In this document: positions 11,521 to 25,900 of the stretch, piece by piece
Layout: every line of letters begins with the position of its first letter
How positions within the stretch are numbered: the first letter of the stretch is position 1
Source of the DNA: Rallus limicola
Lineage: Eukaryota > Chordata > Aves > Gruiformes > Rallidae
DNA: 64,000 nt
Reading direction: 5' to 3'
Assembly (NCBI GenBank): GCA_022605955.1
Contig: JAKCOZ010000039.1
Location: 6,195,501-6,259,500, forward strand
Notes under the pieces: generated by a model
Seen by the model: only the letters and a program-made list of their open reading frames with translations
Database searches by the model: none
Told to the model about the DNA's origin: nothing
Position numbers and translations under genes: made by a program

Positions 11521-12304
11521 AAAGACTGGTGATTAAACTTTGCAGATATGTATGCCTGCATTTAAATGAAGTACTGCTAAAGTGAATGCAGGAGTGAGGG
11601 ATCTGGAAATGCTTTAGATAGTAGTAATTTGTTTGCTTTTATGCTGTTCAGTTTATTTCTTTTAAGACAGTTTGATGTAACATGTTCATATGCTTCTCTA
11701 GTTTCCCAATTTCTGGGAAATTTTGAAATCTCAGTTCAAAATGTTTTAAAAATGCTCATAATTCTGAGAAGAACAAAACATTATTTTATTTAACCATTTA
11801 ATGAAAAAGAGACTGAATCTACAGAGAAATTCTATCTCTAACTCACTGCCTTAATCAGGTCCTTAACCTTACTCTATCACCCTACCTTCATTAACTAATG
11901 ACTCTTATCTCTTACATGTATGGATTTATTAAGCATACATCTTAAAAACAGCGAGTTTCTTCTTTTACAGCTGTAGATGAAGGATGGAATGTAGGTAGCT
12001 GGGCCTTGTATGTGTATGAGAATATAGCTCTTGAATGGTGATATTGGCTTCCTGGTCATTTAGATAGGTGACAGCTGAGAATAATAGTGCACAGAATGAT
12101 CCATAGTTCAGGAGACAGATCACAATAAACAGAACTTCACTGGATGCTAAGAAATGCCCCATACCTTTTTTGGTTCACTTATTGCTCTTAAAAAGGGGCT
12201 CAATTTCTGGTCTCCTTCACTAATTGTTGTATAGAATAAGAAGTAAAAAGGACAGAAAGAACCCTATTAGTGGCTTACGATTTCTACATTTTCCTCTATC
12301 TCTG

Positions 12305-12334
12305 TGGTTGTTACCAACAGTATGGTTGTTACCA
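12305..12334. repeat. Short direct repeat TGGTTGTTACCA
   Basis: The 12-mer TGGTTGTTACCA occurs at 12305-12316 and again at 12323-12334, an 18-bp period. Each unit contains GTTACC, half of an RFX-type X-box. It could be a small tandem duplication; a binding role is speculation. Confidence 0.6.
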
Positions 12335-13380
12335 TAGAGATTGGAATATGGGATATTAACCCTTTCCCAGCTGTTTACCAAATTTGGTTTGGAAGTGCAA
12401 GTGTGTTTAAATAGGCAGGAGAGATGGTGAGCCTTTTATACCAGTAACTGAACTGTACACCCTGTGTTAGGAATTACTTCAACCTGTTTTCAACCACCGG
12501 ACTAACTTAACCTTTGCTAGGGTTACTTACCATGTAGTGCATTAAAATAAGGTCTAATGAAAAGAAGCCAGAAAAGCCAGAAAGAAGGGGTAGTTTTCAG
12601 CCAGACATAACCCTGAGGCTATTTATTTTTAATACAGATTCAACAATCGGTTTCTTTCTTCTTTCTTAGCCACTTTAATTTTCTTTCTGAGGTCTGATTC
12701 TTGAGTAACTTCAAGCACTTAATTATTTACGTTCTACTTCATCAAAGAGTTAATTTGTACTTAAAGTCACAACAATTGCATGAGTATGGCTTTTGAGAGA
12801 AGAGCTTGAATCCACTTCTGTCCCTTGCATCTTGTACTTGACTTTGCCTATCTGATAACCAAACAGGCTGGATCCAGATTAATGCTAAAGTGCGAATCTG
12901 CATGTTGCAGGGTAAGGACTTGGGCGTCAGTTTGAATGCGTGCTTGATACTACAGGCATAGTGAATGATTACAAGATGATTTAATTTTATTTTAAAATGT
13001 AAGTGCTGTATTAGTTCTTTAACTGAGCCGAGTTTAGATATTTCACATGCTTAAAGTTAAATGATTCAAGTTAAGTGACTTAAAGATTTTCTTGAAGCAT
13101 TTTTGGAATTGGTGTAATTCTACTTCAATACAAGAAGAGTTAGGGCAATGTCAGATAGTTTTGAAAAGCCTGTTCTCGTCGCTCTGCTAAGAAGATAATT
13201 TTGTTTCTTTTATTCCATGCCCTTTTTGGGTTAAATCACTTTTACTTCCTTGACTCTTCTTCTACCAATTGTTTCCTGCTAACCTTTCCTCTAATGTCCA
13301 GTTTTCTATTAACTTTTCCTCACTGACTATTCTTGGTCTCTCTTATTTTTACTAGCGTTTTGGAGAGGTCATTGTACTTT

Positions 13381-13430
13381 TTCTTCTTCTTCCTTTTTTT
13401 TTTTTTTTTTTCTTTTTTTTCCTTCTTTGA
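13381..13430 (+). repeat. Pyrimidine (T-rich) tract
   Basis: About 50 nt of T with scattered C, including a run of 18 T. It is simple sequence with no gene attached to it. Confidence 0.85.
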
Positions 13431-16400
13431 TTGCTACCTAGAATTCCTTTCAGAGATTACTACCTCTGATATCAATTGTGCCTTTTTGTTGAGAAACACA
13501 GAAGTAAAAATTCAGTGCTGGGTCAATAGAAAGGGTTGGCAGAGCATTGTGGATGCCATGTATAAAACAGGGAACTGGCACATATTATTATAATTTAAAA
13601 GTACTCCCTAAATTGGGATATCAGGATATGGATCCAGGCAACAGGATCAGGATTTTAATGTGATTCTTTAAAAATCACAGTGCTTTATTCTAAAAGTAAA
13701 TCAAAGAAAAACCCAACCAACCAACTGAAAATCCTACAAAAGTAAAGTCCAAGTATACTGAGTATAATCATTAGACTTAATGTCACTGTTCTTTTATTGA
13801 GCTGTGTATCACTGAACTTCTCTTTAAGCCTTAGGAGAGGCAGCATGGAGTTGGAAGAGAAGCAGGGATCTCCATGAAGTGCAGTCAACTATATTCTTTG
13901 TAAGTTCAAAAAATATATATAAATTTTATTTCTGTTAAATTTTCACCTTTACGAAGCAACATATATTTAGGGCACTGTTCACAGTGGCTAAACAAAGCCA
14001 GTTTTACTGAAGCAGTTTCTGCATTCTCTGGATTCACTTATGCTATCACCACATAAAAATCTGTGTTCTGTTATAGCTGAGTTTGTGGTGTAACTCCTGA
14101 ATGAAAACAATAAGTGACATAAAATTCATTAGTTATTTTCACAATGATTATGCTACAGTGTTTTCATGCCCAGTTTCTGAACAAAACAAGATATATAGGA
14201 TTGTGTTTTTCTCCTAATAACTCTTGAATCCACCACTTAATTTCAGCTGCATTTGATATAGAGATAGAGGCCCCAAAGTCTCGTTTCTGCTATTTGAGTG
14301 AAATTTAGCAGCTGGGTGTAGAGAAAGGACTCAATTAGTGCCCCTGAGGTAGAAAATAGATGCAGCACGGACTCAGAAGTTTTCTGTCCTGTTCAACCTG
14401 TTAACTTGCCAGTCAGCATGCTTGATTGCTCTGGCAGTCAACACATGTGTAGCTCAGACAGTGTGTGCTGCCTCTTGTTCTCCTAGAAGTCAGAAGCTGG
14501 TGTTTTCTGCAGAAATTCAGGGTGATCTGTTTAGATGGGAATCATACAGGTTTATGGTAGTTTCTATACTTGGATTGGATGCATGCTTTTCCTGTCCACA
14601 TCAGAGAAAGGAACTTTTGAGACAGATTCAGTATTTAATTTCTTTGACTGTTTGGATGTCAGTTCTGAGCTATTCCTTAGGCAGTCAAAACTGTAAAACT
14701 GTTTTCAGCTCTCCCCAGAAACTGACTGTAATTTAGTCTGCAGCTATGTGTCCCTGACCCATCCTACAACCTACACTCTTGGATCAGCACAGGAAGCATG
14801 CATTGTATTCCAATTAACTTCCTTTGTGAAGAAAGATGTGGAGCTAGGCACAGAAACAGAAAACAATATTAGAATCTGGCTGCATCAAGTTACCACATTG
14901 CATTACAACTTGGGAAATGCTGAATCTGTAGCTGCATGATTATGGGCACCATGATTATCCTGAAAGGTACAAAATCCTGAAAGACTGTCCTGTTCATTCT
15001 TCTCAGTCAGTGAGAAGTGGGCAACTTACACTTGCCAGAGGTATTTACTGGTTCATTCACTTTGCAGGCTCAGGTAGGCAGCACTAACTTGGCATCTGTC
15101 TGATATTTTTAAATTTTCTGCATACTGTTAGACAAGGGTCAGGGTGTATTACAACACTTTTAAAACAGAGCTTAGCACTGTAGCACTGTTCTTTTGGAAA
15201 CAGTTGAATTTCTTAGAAGAACAGAAGCCTAAGTCTCCTGCATATGAAGCATAAAAATTTAAAGCAGTAATACGAAAAATACTTCTAATCCACAGTATTG
15301 CAATATAACTGCTTTGAAATGTGTATTTTATTTGTTTTTTGTGTCCTCCTGCCCAGTTGAAAACCATCAATCTGGCAGTAAGGAATGAAAAACTGTGATG
15401 ATGTTCTCCATTTTTGACTTATTTTCATGTCTGTTGTTTTACAAAATCAAAGCCAGTGAGAGAAAAACTTTCCATTAAGAAAAAAAGACTGCACTCCACT
15501 TACATGGAAGTTTTGGTTCTTCTGTTAGATTCTCAAATTCTTTCATGTGGTCCTAGTTTTGGTGGTTTTTGGGTTTGGGTTTTTTTTTTAGGAAAAGATA
15601 CTTGGTTTTTTAATGCTGTATCTATCAAAGGAATAAAGAAATGTCTTATGTGTGTTTCTAGGATCTAGCAGTTGTTCTTATAACCTTTATCACTGGTACT
15701 CTTGCACAGCGTCACCAGTTAAATATTATTTCATGGAACCTATGGCTAACCAGTATTTAAATGGTTTGTAATATATAAAAAACATTGTAACTTATGATGT
15801 TTTCCTTTTAAAGATCAAGATAGATGTGCTTTTTAATAAGAACAGTAAGGTCAAATCATGCATGTTAAATTTTGTGTGAACAGTGAAGTGGTGGTATATT
15901 CGTGTTTAACGTTATGCTGCATGCTTCCTGTGTTTCAAGTGATGTTCACTAGGAGGTTGAACTTAGCAAATAATTAATTGTGGTTGATTTTCATATGGAT
16001 TTTTTGTTTTGGAAAGTTGACCTTTTTTAGTCTATAACCGACTAATGCTAAACTACTTTTTATCATGTATTTTCAATGACCTTGGTCTTGGGTGCTGCTA
16101 CATGTGGTCAGATACTTTCATGATCATGAAGACCCCAATAAACTCACAGATGTATGCTGTGACCCCAAATATATGGTGTTGGACAGGTTTTAAGAAGGCT
16201 TAAGCACTAAAAAGTGACTTGCATCATCAACCAAAGAAACTAGGATAATTAATAATGTGTACATCAAATACATACCAGTAAAAGCTCCCATAATGTGCTG
16301 TCCATGTAAAATCCATAAGCAATTTTAAGCCAACGTTCTTTAAAGGAGGAGATAAAATTTTCTCCAAACAAGATGCAATATAAAGATGAATGGAACTCCT

Positions 16401-19400
16401 TTATTATGTGCTAAATGCTGTAATAAAACGAGCTATCAGTTGGTTTTGCTGCATGTTACTAATCGTTTTTTTTTTATCCTGATATTTTTGCAGGTGTGTG
16501 GAGGAACAGGTCCCGTTCTCACTGTTGTTACTCCCACATAGGAGGACTCTGTAATTGATTATGTGTGGGTAGGGCCCTATTGAAATTAAGGAGATTCTGC
16601 AGTAGCGCAGGGTTCTTTTTGTGAAAAGTTCAGTTGCAAGATCAGGACCCTACTGTGACTCCTTACTGTGAATTCTGTCAGTGTATCATTGATTGTGCTG
16701 GAACCTGCCTTTTGGGATAATGTAAGTCCTGCTTTTCCCCCAAATGTTCTTTAGACATGAAATAATCATAAAACATTTATAATTAGAAAATTAATATCAT
16801 TTACATGCATTCTTTTAATTATGTTTTTTTGGCAGTACCAAATAATATATTCCTCAAAACTTCTTAATGGCACTGAGGCTTTGTGGATAGTTGGTCACAT
16901 GATGAGAAAATTCAGCTGTAAGTACATTGAAACGATTGAATTTTTCAATAGTTAGTCTTTACTGATGTTGACAAATTAATAGTGATAAAAAGATGAATCA
17001 AGAGGTTTGACTTATGTCAACTGCCTTTTTTTTTTTTTTTTTTAGAAAATATATACAGTAAATCCATTAAGGATTTAATTACTCCTGAGTAATTGACCAT
17101 GTGAACCTGGAGCCCTTCTGTACTGCTATTAGGTAGATAGCTTTAATGGGCTTATTTTCAGAATAGCCTGTCACTGGCTTAATCTGTATTTTCACCCATA
17201 AGCTTTCTAAAATTTATAGTTCTATTAAAAAACCTGTTTATACCACCAGTATTTGTGTAGATATTGCAAACCATTTTACTAACAGAATTGTCTTGCTGAG
17301 TTGAACATTGAAATGTTAATAAATGTACACTTCTACTTGTGTCAGTGTAACTTGGTTAAATTAAACTAAACTGAGCTGGCATTATGAGTGAGTTTGATCA
17401 TGCATGCTGATTAGCTATAGTCTTAGGCAGGAACTACATATTTTATTGTACCTAAGTACTCTTTGTGCTTATTCAATAATAATTACCCATGTCGTATGTC
17501 AGTAGGTTCACCCAAAATAACTATAAATATCCATGCTTTTTAGGATTAAGGAGGAAGTTCTTTTCCTGTAGCTATGGGTACAGTTGTTACTATGACTCCT
17601 ATTTTTATATGCAAATGAGCAAAAACTACAGGTAGGGGTTTTTCCTCTGTATAATAAAAGGGGTATTATAAACACCATGCCCTTTTTTATGATGCTGTAT
17701 TTTCTTTCTGGTATTACAATACAACGTTTTCAATGGTGTCTTAGTATTTGAAAAATGAAAGAACTGGAAATGTTAGTAAGTTTGTGAATAATTATTAAGG
17801 GGCTGTGAAAGTCTAGAGGAGTTGTATGTAAGGATGATCAGAGGTTCTTTCCCATGAAGCAAGTACACAGATAATAATTGGTGAGTAAATATGAAGGAGG
17901 ACAGGATTTTATTTTATTTTTGCTTGGCACAAGAGCAGCATGAAATGAAAGTAATTTGAAGAAAGAACAAGACCAAAGAAGAAATCATAAACTGGGATCA
18001 AAGCAGGCTACAGAGTCCAATATAAAACAAACAAACAAACCCAAAAGCCAGAAAATGGATGGCAAAAAACATGCCTGAAAGAAGAACTAAATGTATAGCC
18101 ACTGGTATTTCTCAGTGCACTGAATATATTACAGGTTTTAGTTTTAAATTTTCATTAAGTGGTTTTTTTTGGTGCTATTGGAGGGGAGTGTATTGGCTTT
18201 GAAGAAGGCCCAGTGACTAGTTGTGAATTAGCTGTATAAATTGGGGATTCAGGGTGAAAGTTACAACTAAGAACAGAGGACAGTGGATCTTGAATACTAA
18301 ATTACAAGTAGTACTAAGCAGAAACCATCATTTCTTGTTCCAACACAGAACTTAATGGTTTTGAAATATTTCATCTTCAACAGAGCTCAAACCACAGTTT
18401 GATTATGTTTGTTACAGGAGGGGAATTTTCAAAGTTCTAGTTTAAAAAAAGTGATTCTTTTGAGATTTTGCAGTATAAACCAAAATTGAGATTTGTTTTT
18501 TTCAATATGAAATGAAATCAAGGTTTGAGAACATTGAATGTTTTGCTTTACATTTAAAAATCTTGATCAGCATGTGTTTTTAAAATGCTTAGACCTAGTG
18601 AATTACTGTTTTCACCTTTTAATCCCATTGGTGATACTTATTCTTACTGGCACTAAATTGAGTAAAAGGAAGAAAATGAGAGGGACGTTAGGTGATTGTA
18701 AAAAAAAGAAACCCAGCCAAACATGGCCTTCCAGCCCTGCCCTGCGCCAACACAAATCAGAAGTGCCTCAGAATAGACCTAGTTTCAGAGGAGAAAAGGT
18801 AGGACAGTGACGTGCTGGTGTGAGGAATCCTCTGAATATTTCAGATGTGTCCGGTTTTACTGCGTGACACCACTGAGAGGCAAATCACCTAGGTGTGACT
18901 GCTTCTCCCTGTCTTGGAGACTTCCCAGTACTTTGAGGGAGAGAATGCCTGGGCACGACTCTGATCTGCCTGCAATAGTGCTCCTACAAGTGTTATTTGG
19001 AAGAAAAGGAGTTTCAAATTGTCTCCTGTAACCAGCTCTCCAGTAGTCAATTCTGCTAACCCCCACTGTTGGGCACCTCATCTCATTGTTTCTTTGGTTT
19101 AATCCCTGCTGTGATGCTGTAAATCACTGCAACCAGGAGAACAGCAAGAAAGCAGGTATCAAGAGAAGGAGTTGATGTTGTGTAATGTAGGGAGTGGGCA
19201 TTTGCTACACACTTACAGGTTGTGTGGGTTTGGGAGTACTTCAAGGTCTTGGGAATACTTCGAGAACTGGAATACCAAGCTGCAACAATGGAGAGTAAGT
19301 TTTCTTTAGTGGCAAACCAAGGTGATAGCCCTGGTTCTGTGCACTAAGACGGAAAAACAAAGGAGTGTCTTGAATATTCAGCATGTTAGTGATTTTAAGT

Positions 19401-21599
19401 TTAAGTTGTGAGATCTTTTCCTCTCCTGCTATTTGTGCTTGGCTGGTATCGTGACTGTCCTGTCTTCAGGCTGGATGGAGCATGTTTATTTCAAATGAGG
19501 CACCCATCATATTGTCATGAACATTGTTTTTCTTCAACCCTTGAAAGTCAAAACATACCAGGGTAGATAGTTGTAGTAAGTTAGTAGTAAATACGACGTG
19601 AATTTTCTCATTTCACAGTATTTATAGGAAAAACAATGTTTTATGCATTTCATATATCTCCCATCTTCTTTTCCACTCCTAAGCAGATGCACTGCATGAA
19701 AATTTTCTTCAGTAGTGGCCTCATTTCTTTATTTCCAGTTAAAATTATCAGTCTTTTGTTAGTAGCTAATTTCATATTTAGGTTGAGGCCCTCACAAATC
19801 CTCTCTGCATCCTCAATGAATGACACTGTCCTGCTGTCAGTTGTTTTAAAACAGCAAATCTAGGTTAAATCTGAGTTTGGGAATCTTTTTTCAACCCTTT
19901 AAGGGTAATCTTTCTTCTCTGTCAGACAATTACATTTTTCATCCAGGCTTTCCTATTAGAGAATCTTTTTCTTTTGCCTCGACAAATGCAGTCTTTCCAT
20001 GCTTGTTACCCAGTTAAAATGCTGCTCTACTGTAAATATCAGTTTCCAAACTTACTCCTTTTGGTATTTTCAATTTCCTCCTTCAGTTTAAAGCAATAAA
20101 GATAAGCTATCTATCTTTATTTTCAAGACCCATCAAGACTACTTCTACCTCCCCTTCAGTATCAAGAGGTTGACTCTGGTTTTGATCAACATATGATACC
20201 AGCTTTCATCATTCGGTCGTTAAATTTTCAGACCACACTGGGTATTTTCTCCTCAGCTGCCTCTCATATATTGGTTGACTTTGTCATAAACAGAACTGTT
20301 CACTATCTTCCTTTAAATATCTTCTTAAAACTTTTACGTACTGTGAAGCTCAAACCAATTCAACTGGACAACAGTTATATTGCAAGTGTATTTATGCCAA
20401 TGCTTATCACAGTAGTACTGTGTCATTGCATTTGTACTCTGCCAGAATTTTTCTGTTGTCTCTTTATGTAGAATTCAAGCACATCTCCTTTTTGTTGTGT
20501 GGTTATTTATAGCCCAACATAATGAGAAATGGTCCAGGATGAGACCTCCCAAGACTTACGGTAATATGTATCAATAATAACAAGTACCCACTGGGTGTTG
20601 CAGTGTAGTTGTTGGACTGTGCTGTGCACATACGTGTCACATGATATTTAATGTAGAAAAAGGTGTTCCAACTGAAGGCTTCACAAAAGGGAAAGAAGCG
20701 AGTTGCAGCCAACAGATAAAATGCTAGCCCCAAAAGCCGCCTCAGCTTCTCAAACTGAGGTCAGTAGCTACTGGCATTGTGTCCTGTAAGCATCCCTCCC
20801 TCCTCACAGCAGTGAGAATGGACTCTCCTTCTTCACAGAAGGAAGTAAATACAAGTATTCCAAAGTTCTGCAGCGTGTGCAAAACGTTAAAGGAACTTAT
20901 ACTTCCATAGTGTCCTTCTGCTCCTTGGTGCATTCTCTTCCTGACACAGCGTCTCTTGGTACAGAAATCTGGTATAAGCACAAGCGTTTGTTCAGCCATA
21001 CTGTTGGTCAGTCCTTTTTCAAGTGCCATCTGATCTTTCTTGAGAAGGAACCTACGCTAACTCTGATTTGGTATCTCATTACATTGCTATCTCAGTGCTC
21101 TGTTTCCCTTGTGCCTTGAAGGTAATGATTCTTCAGAAGAGTGGTAAGCAAGAATTCCATCAGGAATTCCCAGGTACGTCACCCTCTTTCTGGAAGTGAG
21201 TCTGCATGTATCCCTTTCTTTCAAAGGGACACTGAAATGTTAGTGTATAGATTATACAGAGATGATAGACTTTTTAGAGCCTAACTGATACAGAGATGGT
21301 AGATTGGACCACGCAGAAAAATGGCACTGTATATACCAGAGAAAGTTACAGACAAGTAAGTTAATTTTAGCAGAATAAAACACAAAACATAATTACAAAT
21401 GGGTTTATCTCTGAATAGGAGAAGTCTAGTAAGGGCTGTGGACTAGTTGGTGGTATGGAGACAGTAACTGAAATACGGTGGGAGATTGGAAAGGCTAAAC
21501 AACCCAAAAGCTTGATCAGAACAGGGGTTCTCAGTTACCTATATCTAGACTGGATAAACTTTACAGGCCACAGTATAGCCACTGGCTATATTTTTAGTC
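13431..21599. other. AT-rich non-coding sequence, no gene
   Basis: No gene is recognised. Minor structures include a small hairpin near 13659-13680 (TGTGATT...AAATCACA), a T run at 17027-17043 and a short (AAAC)n run near 18030. Two slightly overlapping plus-strand open frames (18538-18810 and 18807-19031) have no recognisable family and no coherent splice structure. Donor-like sites at 19293 and 21356 stand alone. Confidence 0.6.
16570..16652. mobile_element. Old DNA-transposon fragment ('ttgcaggatcagggcc' type)
   Basis: TAGGGCCCTATTGAAATTAA ... CAGTTGCAAGATCAGGACCC resembles a reptile/bird repeat whose ends read 'gggccctgttgaaatcaatg' and 'ttgcaggatcagggccc'. Both ends are present at compatible spacing but diverged. 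Confidence 0.4.
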
Positions 21600-22965
21600 A
21601 TCATCAAGAACTTAATTTTTGAGCAAACCAGCTAGAGAATATAGAAGAGGGAGGAGAGCCCTTGATTTAGTCTAGGTTAATACACAATAAATGACCATAG
21701 AAGAGCCATTCAGTAGCAATATCTTACATCACACTCAAGATTCTCATACTTGTGGGAGAGAAAAAGATTAAAATGGAAATAAGTCCAGTATTGTTTAAAA
21801 AAGAATTGCATACAAATGAAAGCACAGTTTAAATAAATGTTAAAACAGACACAGGGACTTTGCTTTTGGATTCTAACTCAATCGAATCGGAATCGCCCAA
21901 CGCAACTGAATAGTAAAGGAAATTACCAGTAATAAATAGAAGTTTCTCAAAAAGTTAAATCCAAGCAAGAAAAGCAGAAAAGAGCAAAATCTTGGGAAGT
22001 TAAAAGTAGACCTAGTATAAAGAAGAAGAAAAAGATTTTGAAAAGCAACAGGCTAAAATCCTAAGAGGCCAAAAAGCATTTTTTCCCATGTGTAAATTTT
22101 GCTAGTAGGGAGATGAGCTCAATAGATACTTGCAGGTAAAGAGGGCATTTAAAGAGAAAAATGTTGCAGAGACAAATAAACTCTGCATTGGCAGGGTTTA
22201 TTACAGGAAGATTAGGGACATACCCACATAAAAGTTGTTCTTTATAGAGAATATTTCAGATTTGGCATAACAATAAAAGATTTTTTTAACAAATTGATTG
22301 AATTAGCATTAACAGATTGCCACATAGCATGTTCATTCAGTAGTCCTAGAGAAATTCAGAAATGAAATTGGTGAGCCATGAACTGTATTGTGTAAACTGT
22401 CATTTAAATTATCCTTGATAACAGAGGAATGGAAAGTAACAAATATGACACTAGTTCTAAAAAGGGCTTTACAGATGACTGTGGATTAATAGACTAAGTA
22501 GTCTGACTTCCCTGACAGACAGAATGCCAGTGAATGTGATAAAGAACGTAATTCATAGGAGCATGGATAGGTGTAATAGTCAACCACCATCTTGGCTTCT
22601 CTACAAAGTAGTTTTGTCTTAGAGCTTTGCTAGTTGTTTGAAGGAGTCAACAGATACACAGGAAGGAGTGACCCAAAAGTTTTTAAAAAGCTTTGTAACC
22701 AAAGACTGTTAACAAAATGAAGTATTGAGTTACTTAAAATTCTTTGTGGATTAGTAAAGGGTTACAAGATAAGGAACAGTATAGCAGCTAATGGCCAGTT
22801 TTAACAATGCCTCCTCACAAAGATTTGTAATGGCACCTTTGCTGTCCACCTGTTCCTAAATGGTCTGAAAAAGTGCAGTGGTAAAGATTGCAGATGATAA
22901 AAGGAATATATTCAGTTGGAGTCAGACCTAATGTTGACCCTAAAGAGCTGCAGAAGGATCTCACA
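21600..22965 (+). mobile_element. Ancient CR1/L3-type LINE ORF2 remnant
   Basis: A long chain of diverged but ordered blocks follows the ORF2 of an old reptile/bird CR1-like LINE. It starts with GGAGAGCCCTTGATTTAGTC and AAGAGCCATTCAGTAGCAAT (endonuclease side). Next come AAAAGTTAAATCCAAGC and AAGATTTTGAAAAGCAACAG, then AATGTTGCAGAGACAAATAAA. The reverse-transcriptase part follows with GAATGGAAAGTAAC, AAAAAGGGCTTTACAGATGA and AATGGCCAGTTTTAACAATG. Near 22893 is a block that in functional elements reads FADDT and here is TTGCAGATGATAAAAGG. Stops and frameshifts run throughout, so the element is dead. Homology seems to stop near 22965. Sense strand is plus. Confidence 0.75.
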
Positions 22966-25900
22966 GCGGGGCCTGTGGTGATACAGGAGCCATGGCTGTC
23001 ACAGAGGCCAGATCTTGTTGACCCCACTGTTCAGTCATATCTATCAGCAGAGAGAGGCAGTAGCTGTTAAGATTACAGCAGCCGTCACCCTGTAAACTCT
23101 GAGCTCAGCAGGCTGTGACCAGCCCTGCTGCTCAGGAAGGCAGGGACTTGTAGCTGTTCTTTTTAACCACAGCAGGGGCTGGAAGTTGAAGAGGAGATTC
23201 TTCCTCTCTGTTTCTCAGGGTTTTACAGCCCAGACAAGTTTAAAGTACAGGTTTTTTGATCCTGGACTTTGCCTGTCATAGGGATAGAATACCACTGTTA
23301 AACTGATACATAGTATCTTACTGCTGTGAGAAGCCAAGGCTCTCAAGACATCTTACTGGTCTTTACATGGAATTTTAGCAGCTCCTACTAATTTCCTAAA
23401 ATCATTCTGGATGGAGTTGATGCTACCAAAAACTGACAAAGAAGCATTTGAAACAGAGACACGGTACTGGCATGCTGATTAATTTTGAGCACTGATGAGA
23501 ACTGTAGGACAACCAAGATTATGGCATAGCTCCTCTGCTGGGATAGTAAATGGATCAGGATTTTTCAGTTGGATGAATGTTAACTGAAGAGTAGGTAAAT
23601 GTGAGAAAGGTCTTGAAAACCATGAATACTCAGAAGGTTTTAATAGGGGACTATAACTCCCTGTTTCTCATAATAGAAGAACAAGGGGCCTTTGGTCACT
23701 GTTTTGTTTAATTCAGGTGATCTTTAAGATGACAAAAGGCTGCTTAGCACCAGTTCTATCTGCCATAGTCTAATCCATACAGCTTTTCAAGTGCACAAAC
23801 CCCAACTGTTTACTAATCTTGAAAACTCCAGTTGTACTGAACCAGTTGTAGCCAAAATCCAACCTGTGCAGAGTTGTAGCTTTTCCATAAATAAGTTTGT
23901 AGTCCTCATTGATTGATGATAAATTTTCAAACATGAATCAAATGTAAACTGGTCCCATCTTTCTCAATCTGCAGGTATTTTTTTTTTTTTATCCTCTGCT
24001 TCTGTTTGTTCCTTTATCTGGCAGAAGCAATATTATGGGCAGAACAGTTTTACTTCTGTTGTTTACAAACCTGTGGGCAATGGAGAATGCCAGTTTGCTG
24101 TAGTAAAGAAAGCTAAAAGCAGTAGCAGGCCCTAAAATTAATCCCAGGGGGAATCAAATAAAGCAGCAGGAGTGTTTCACATAGCAACCAGAAGGCCTGG
24201 AAGGAGGGATGGAGTAGAAGACATCATTGTATCTTTGAAACAGCTGGTATGGTTTCCAAGCTTTGGTCCACAAACCTCTGGTGGACTACAAGTTGAACAG
24301 CTGTTTGGCTAAACCATAGTTAACAGTGTTTTAAATAATGTTTCCAATTAAAGGTTTGATGGGTGTGTTGTGGTTTTTGAAAAATATTATAGTCTGATAA
24401 TTATCTGTTGTTCCAAAAATATGGTGACCACTATTCTGGAGTGTATGAAAAGGTGGAGAGTGCTCCCCAGTTTCTCAGCATTAGATAGGCTTGCTTGCCA
24501 CCACCAGAAGCAACATCAAAAGGTTCCCAGAAGGGAGCCAGTGGTCTAAGTAGCATTAATTCTTCTGTCCCCACTGTGTTCTCTCTACTGTCAGAACTGT
24601 GGGGTTCCTAATCATTGTGTTGTCCGTGAGTATCACTAGAAGTTCTGCTACCCCTACTTTTCATACATACTCATGACTAGCAGATTTAGTTCTCTGAGAA
24701 GTGAGTATAGTTTTTCAGGTCTCGGGTCCTCATCAGGCAAAGATTAAACTTGCCAACTCCACTAGATTAAAACTTATATCTGTCTTTGAATTGATACCTG
24801 CTTTCTCATTGCCATAAAAAAGGTTTTCAATTCTGTCGTTATGAGCAGATGTAAACTTTCCTTACAAGTATTAGTGTATCTTACTACAGTATCTATTCAG
24901 TACCTTAAAAAAAAAATAAAATCCCAATTCTGTTTGACCAACTGCTTTTAATTTGTCAATTCCCTGAATGGTAATTTTACATTGTAACAATCTTCTTTGT
25001 CCTCATATTTGGTCTCTTACTGCTTTTTTTCCTACTGAAAATTTTCAAGAATTCTAAAGTATTACCACTGCTTTTAGTTGCCCTTGGCATAGGTCACTTC
25101 CCATTGTCCTGAGAATCAGGCAGCCACATCCATAAGTAATTTGTAGAGATGTCTTTTCCAACATGCAGTGCATCTTTATCTTAGGAATTACAGTGGTGTT
25201 GAATTTGAGAACTGCTAAATTATGAGCCTTATTCTAATGTTATAAATATGTTTGTCCTGAAGAAATCAACTGTCTGCTGTAAAATTTTTGTAGTTTATTT
25301 TGTGATCTTTAAACAAACCAAAAAAAAGAAGCAAGCATTACTGACCATTGGGGTTTAAGAGGAAGTAAGGAAAGTTGGCAGGCAGTCATGCTCTCTGCAA
25401 CCCTTTTTGTTTTGTGTTTCTACTCACGTGTTTTGATACATACATGGAAAATGAGGAGCTTTGTGCATGTTTTTATATTACCTTGCTAAATGCCTGTTGC
25501 TAACTTAAATGATTATGAAGTTGTCTGTGCTCAAACTTAATCTACTGCCTGAGTGACTCTGAGGGAATCTTTGCCTTGTAGCAGAAAGGAACATGTAAAG
25601 GAGGAGAGTGTGACTTCAGCTGCGGTGAGGTGTCATCTGTGAGTGACAGGAGAGGGTGATTCATGAGTCTAGGCAAGGCATATGGGTACAGAAGCAATGA
25701 TGGGATGTATGGTAGGACTAATGTATGTGAATGAAGAATTTGGAATAGGGTTCGGAACAGGGTTTCTGTAAGAGTTGGAGAGATCACAAGCTGAATCAGT
25801 ATGTTGTAGTCAGTTGGAAGTCACTTTACCTCAGCTCTGTGTCTGAACCTAGCTCACTCCACACTTGCCTTAGCTATGCCCTTCCGTATGTCTTCTGGAA

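Larger units (their letters stand above)
7693..13380. other. AT-rich non-coding sequence, no gene
   Basis: Apart from the transposon fragments and small repeat listed separately, I see no gene. The longest open frame (10003-10326, plus) gives a hydrophobic sequence of no recognisable family. It lacks codon-bias or splice support, so I treat it as chance. A minus-strand donor-like site lies near 12524 (CATG|gtaagtaa) without a clear matching acceptor. Confidence 0.6.

Noticed and set aside
18538..19031. Two slightly overlapping plus-strand frames
   Set aside because: No family similarity, different frames, no convincing splice sites joining them.
22888..23070. 60-codon plus-strand frame
   Set aside because: Begins inside the ancient LINE reverse-transcriptase remnant and runs out of it; no independent gene.
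24250..24290. Imperfect palindrome TCCACAAACCTCTGGTGGAC
   Set aside because: Short; no family recognised and no second end found.
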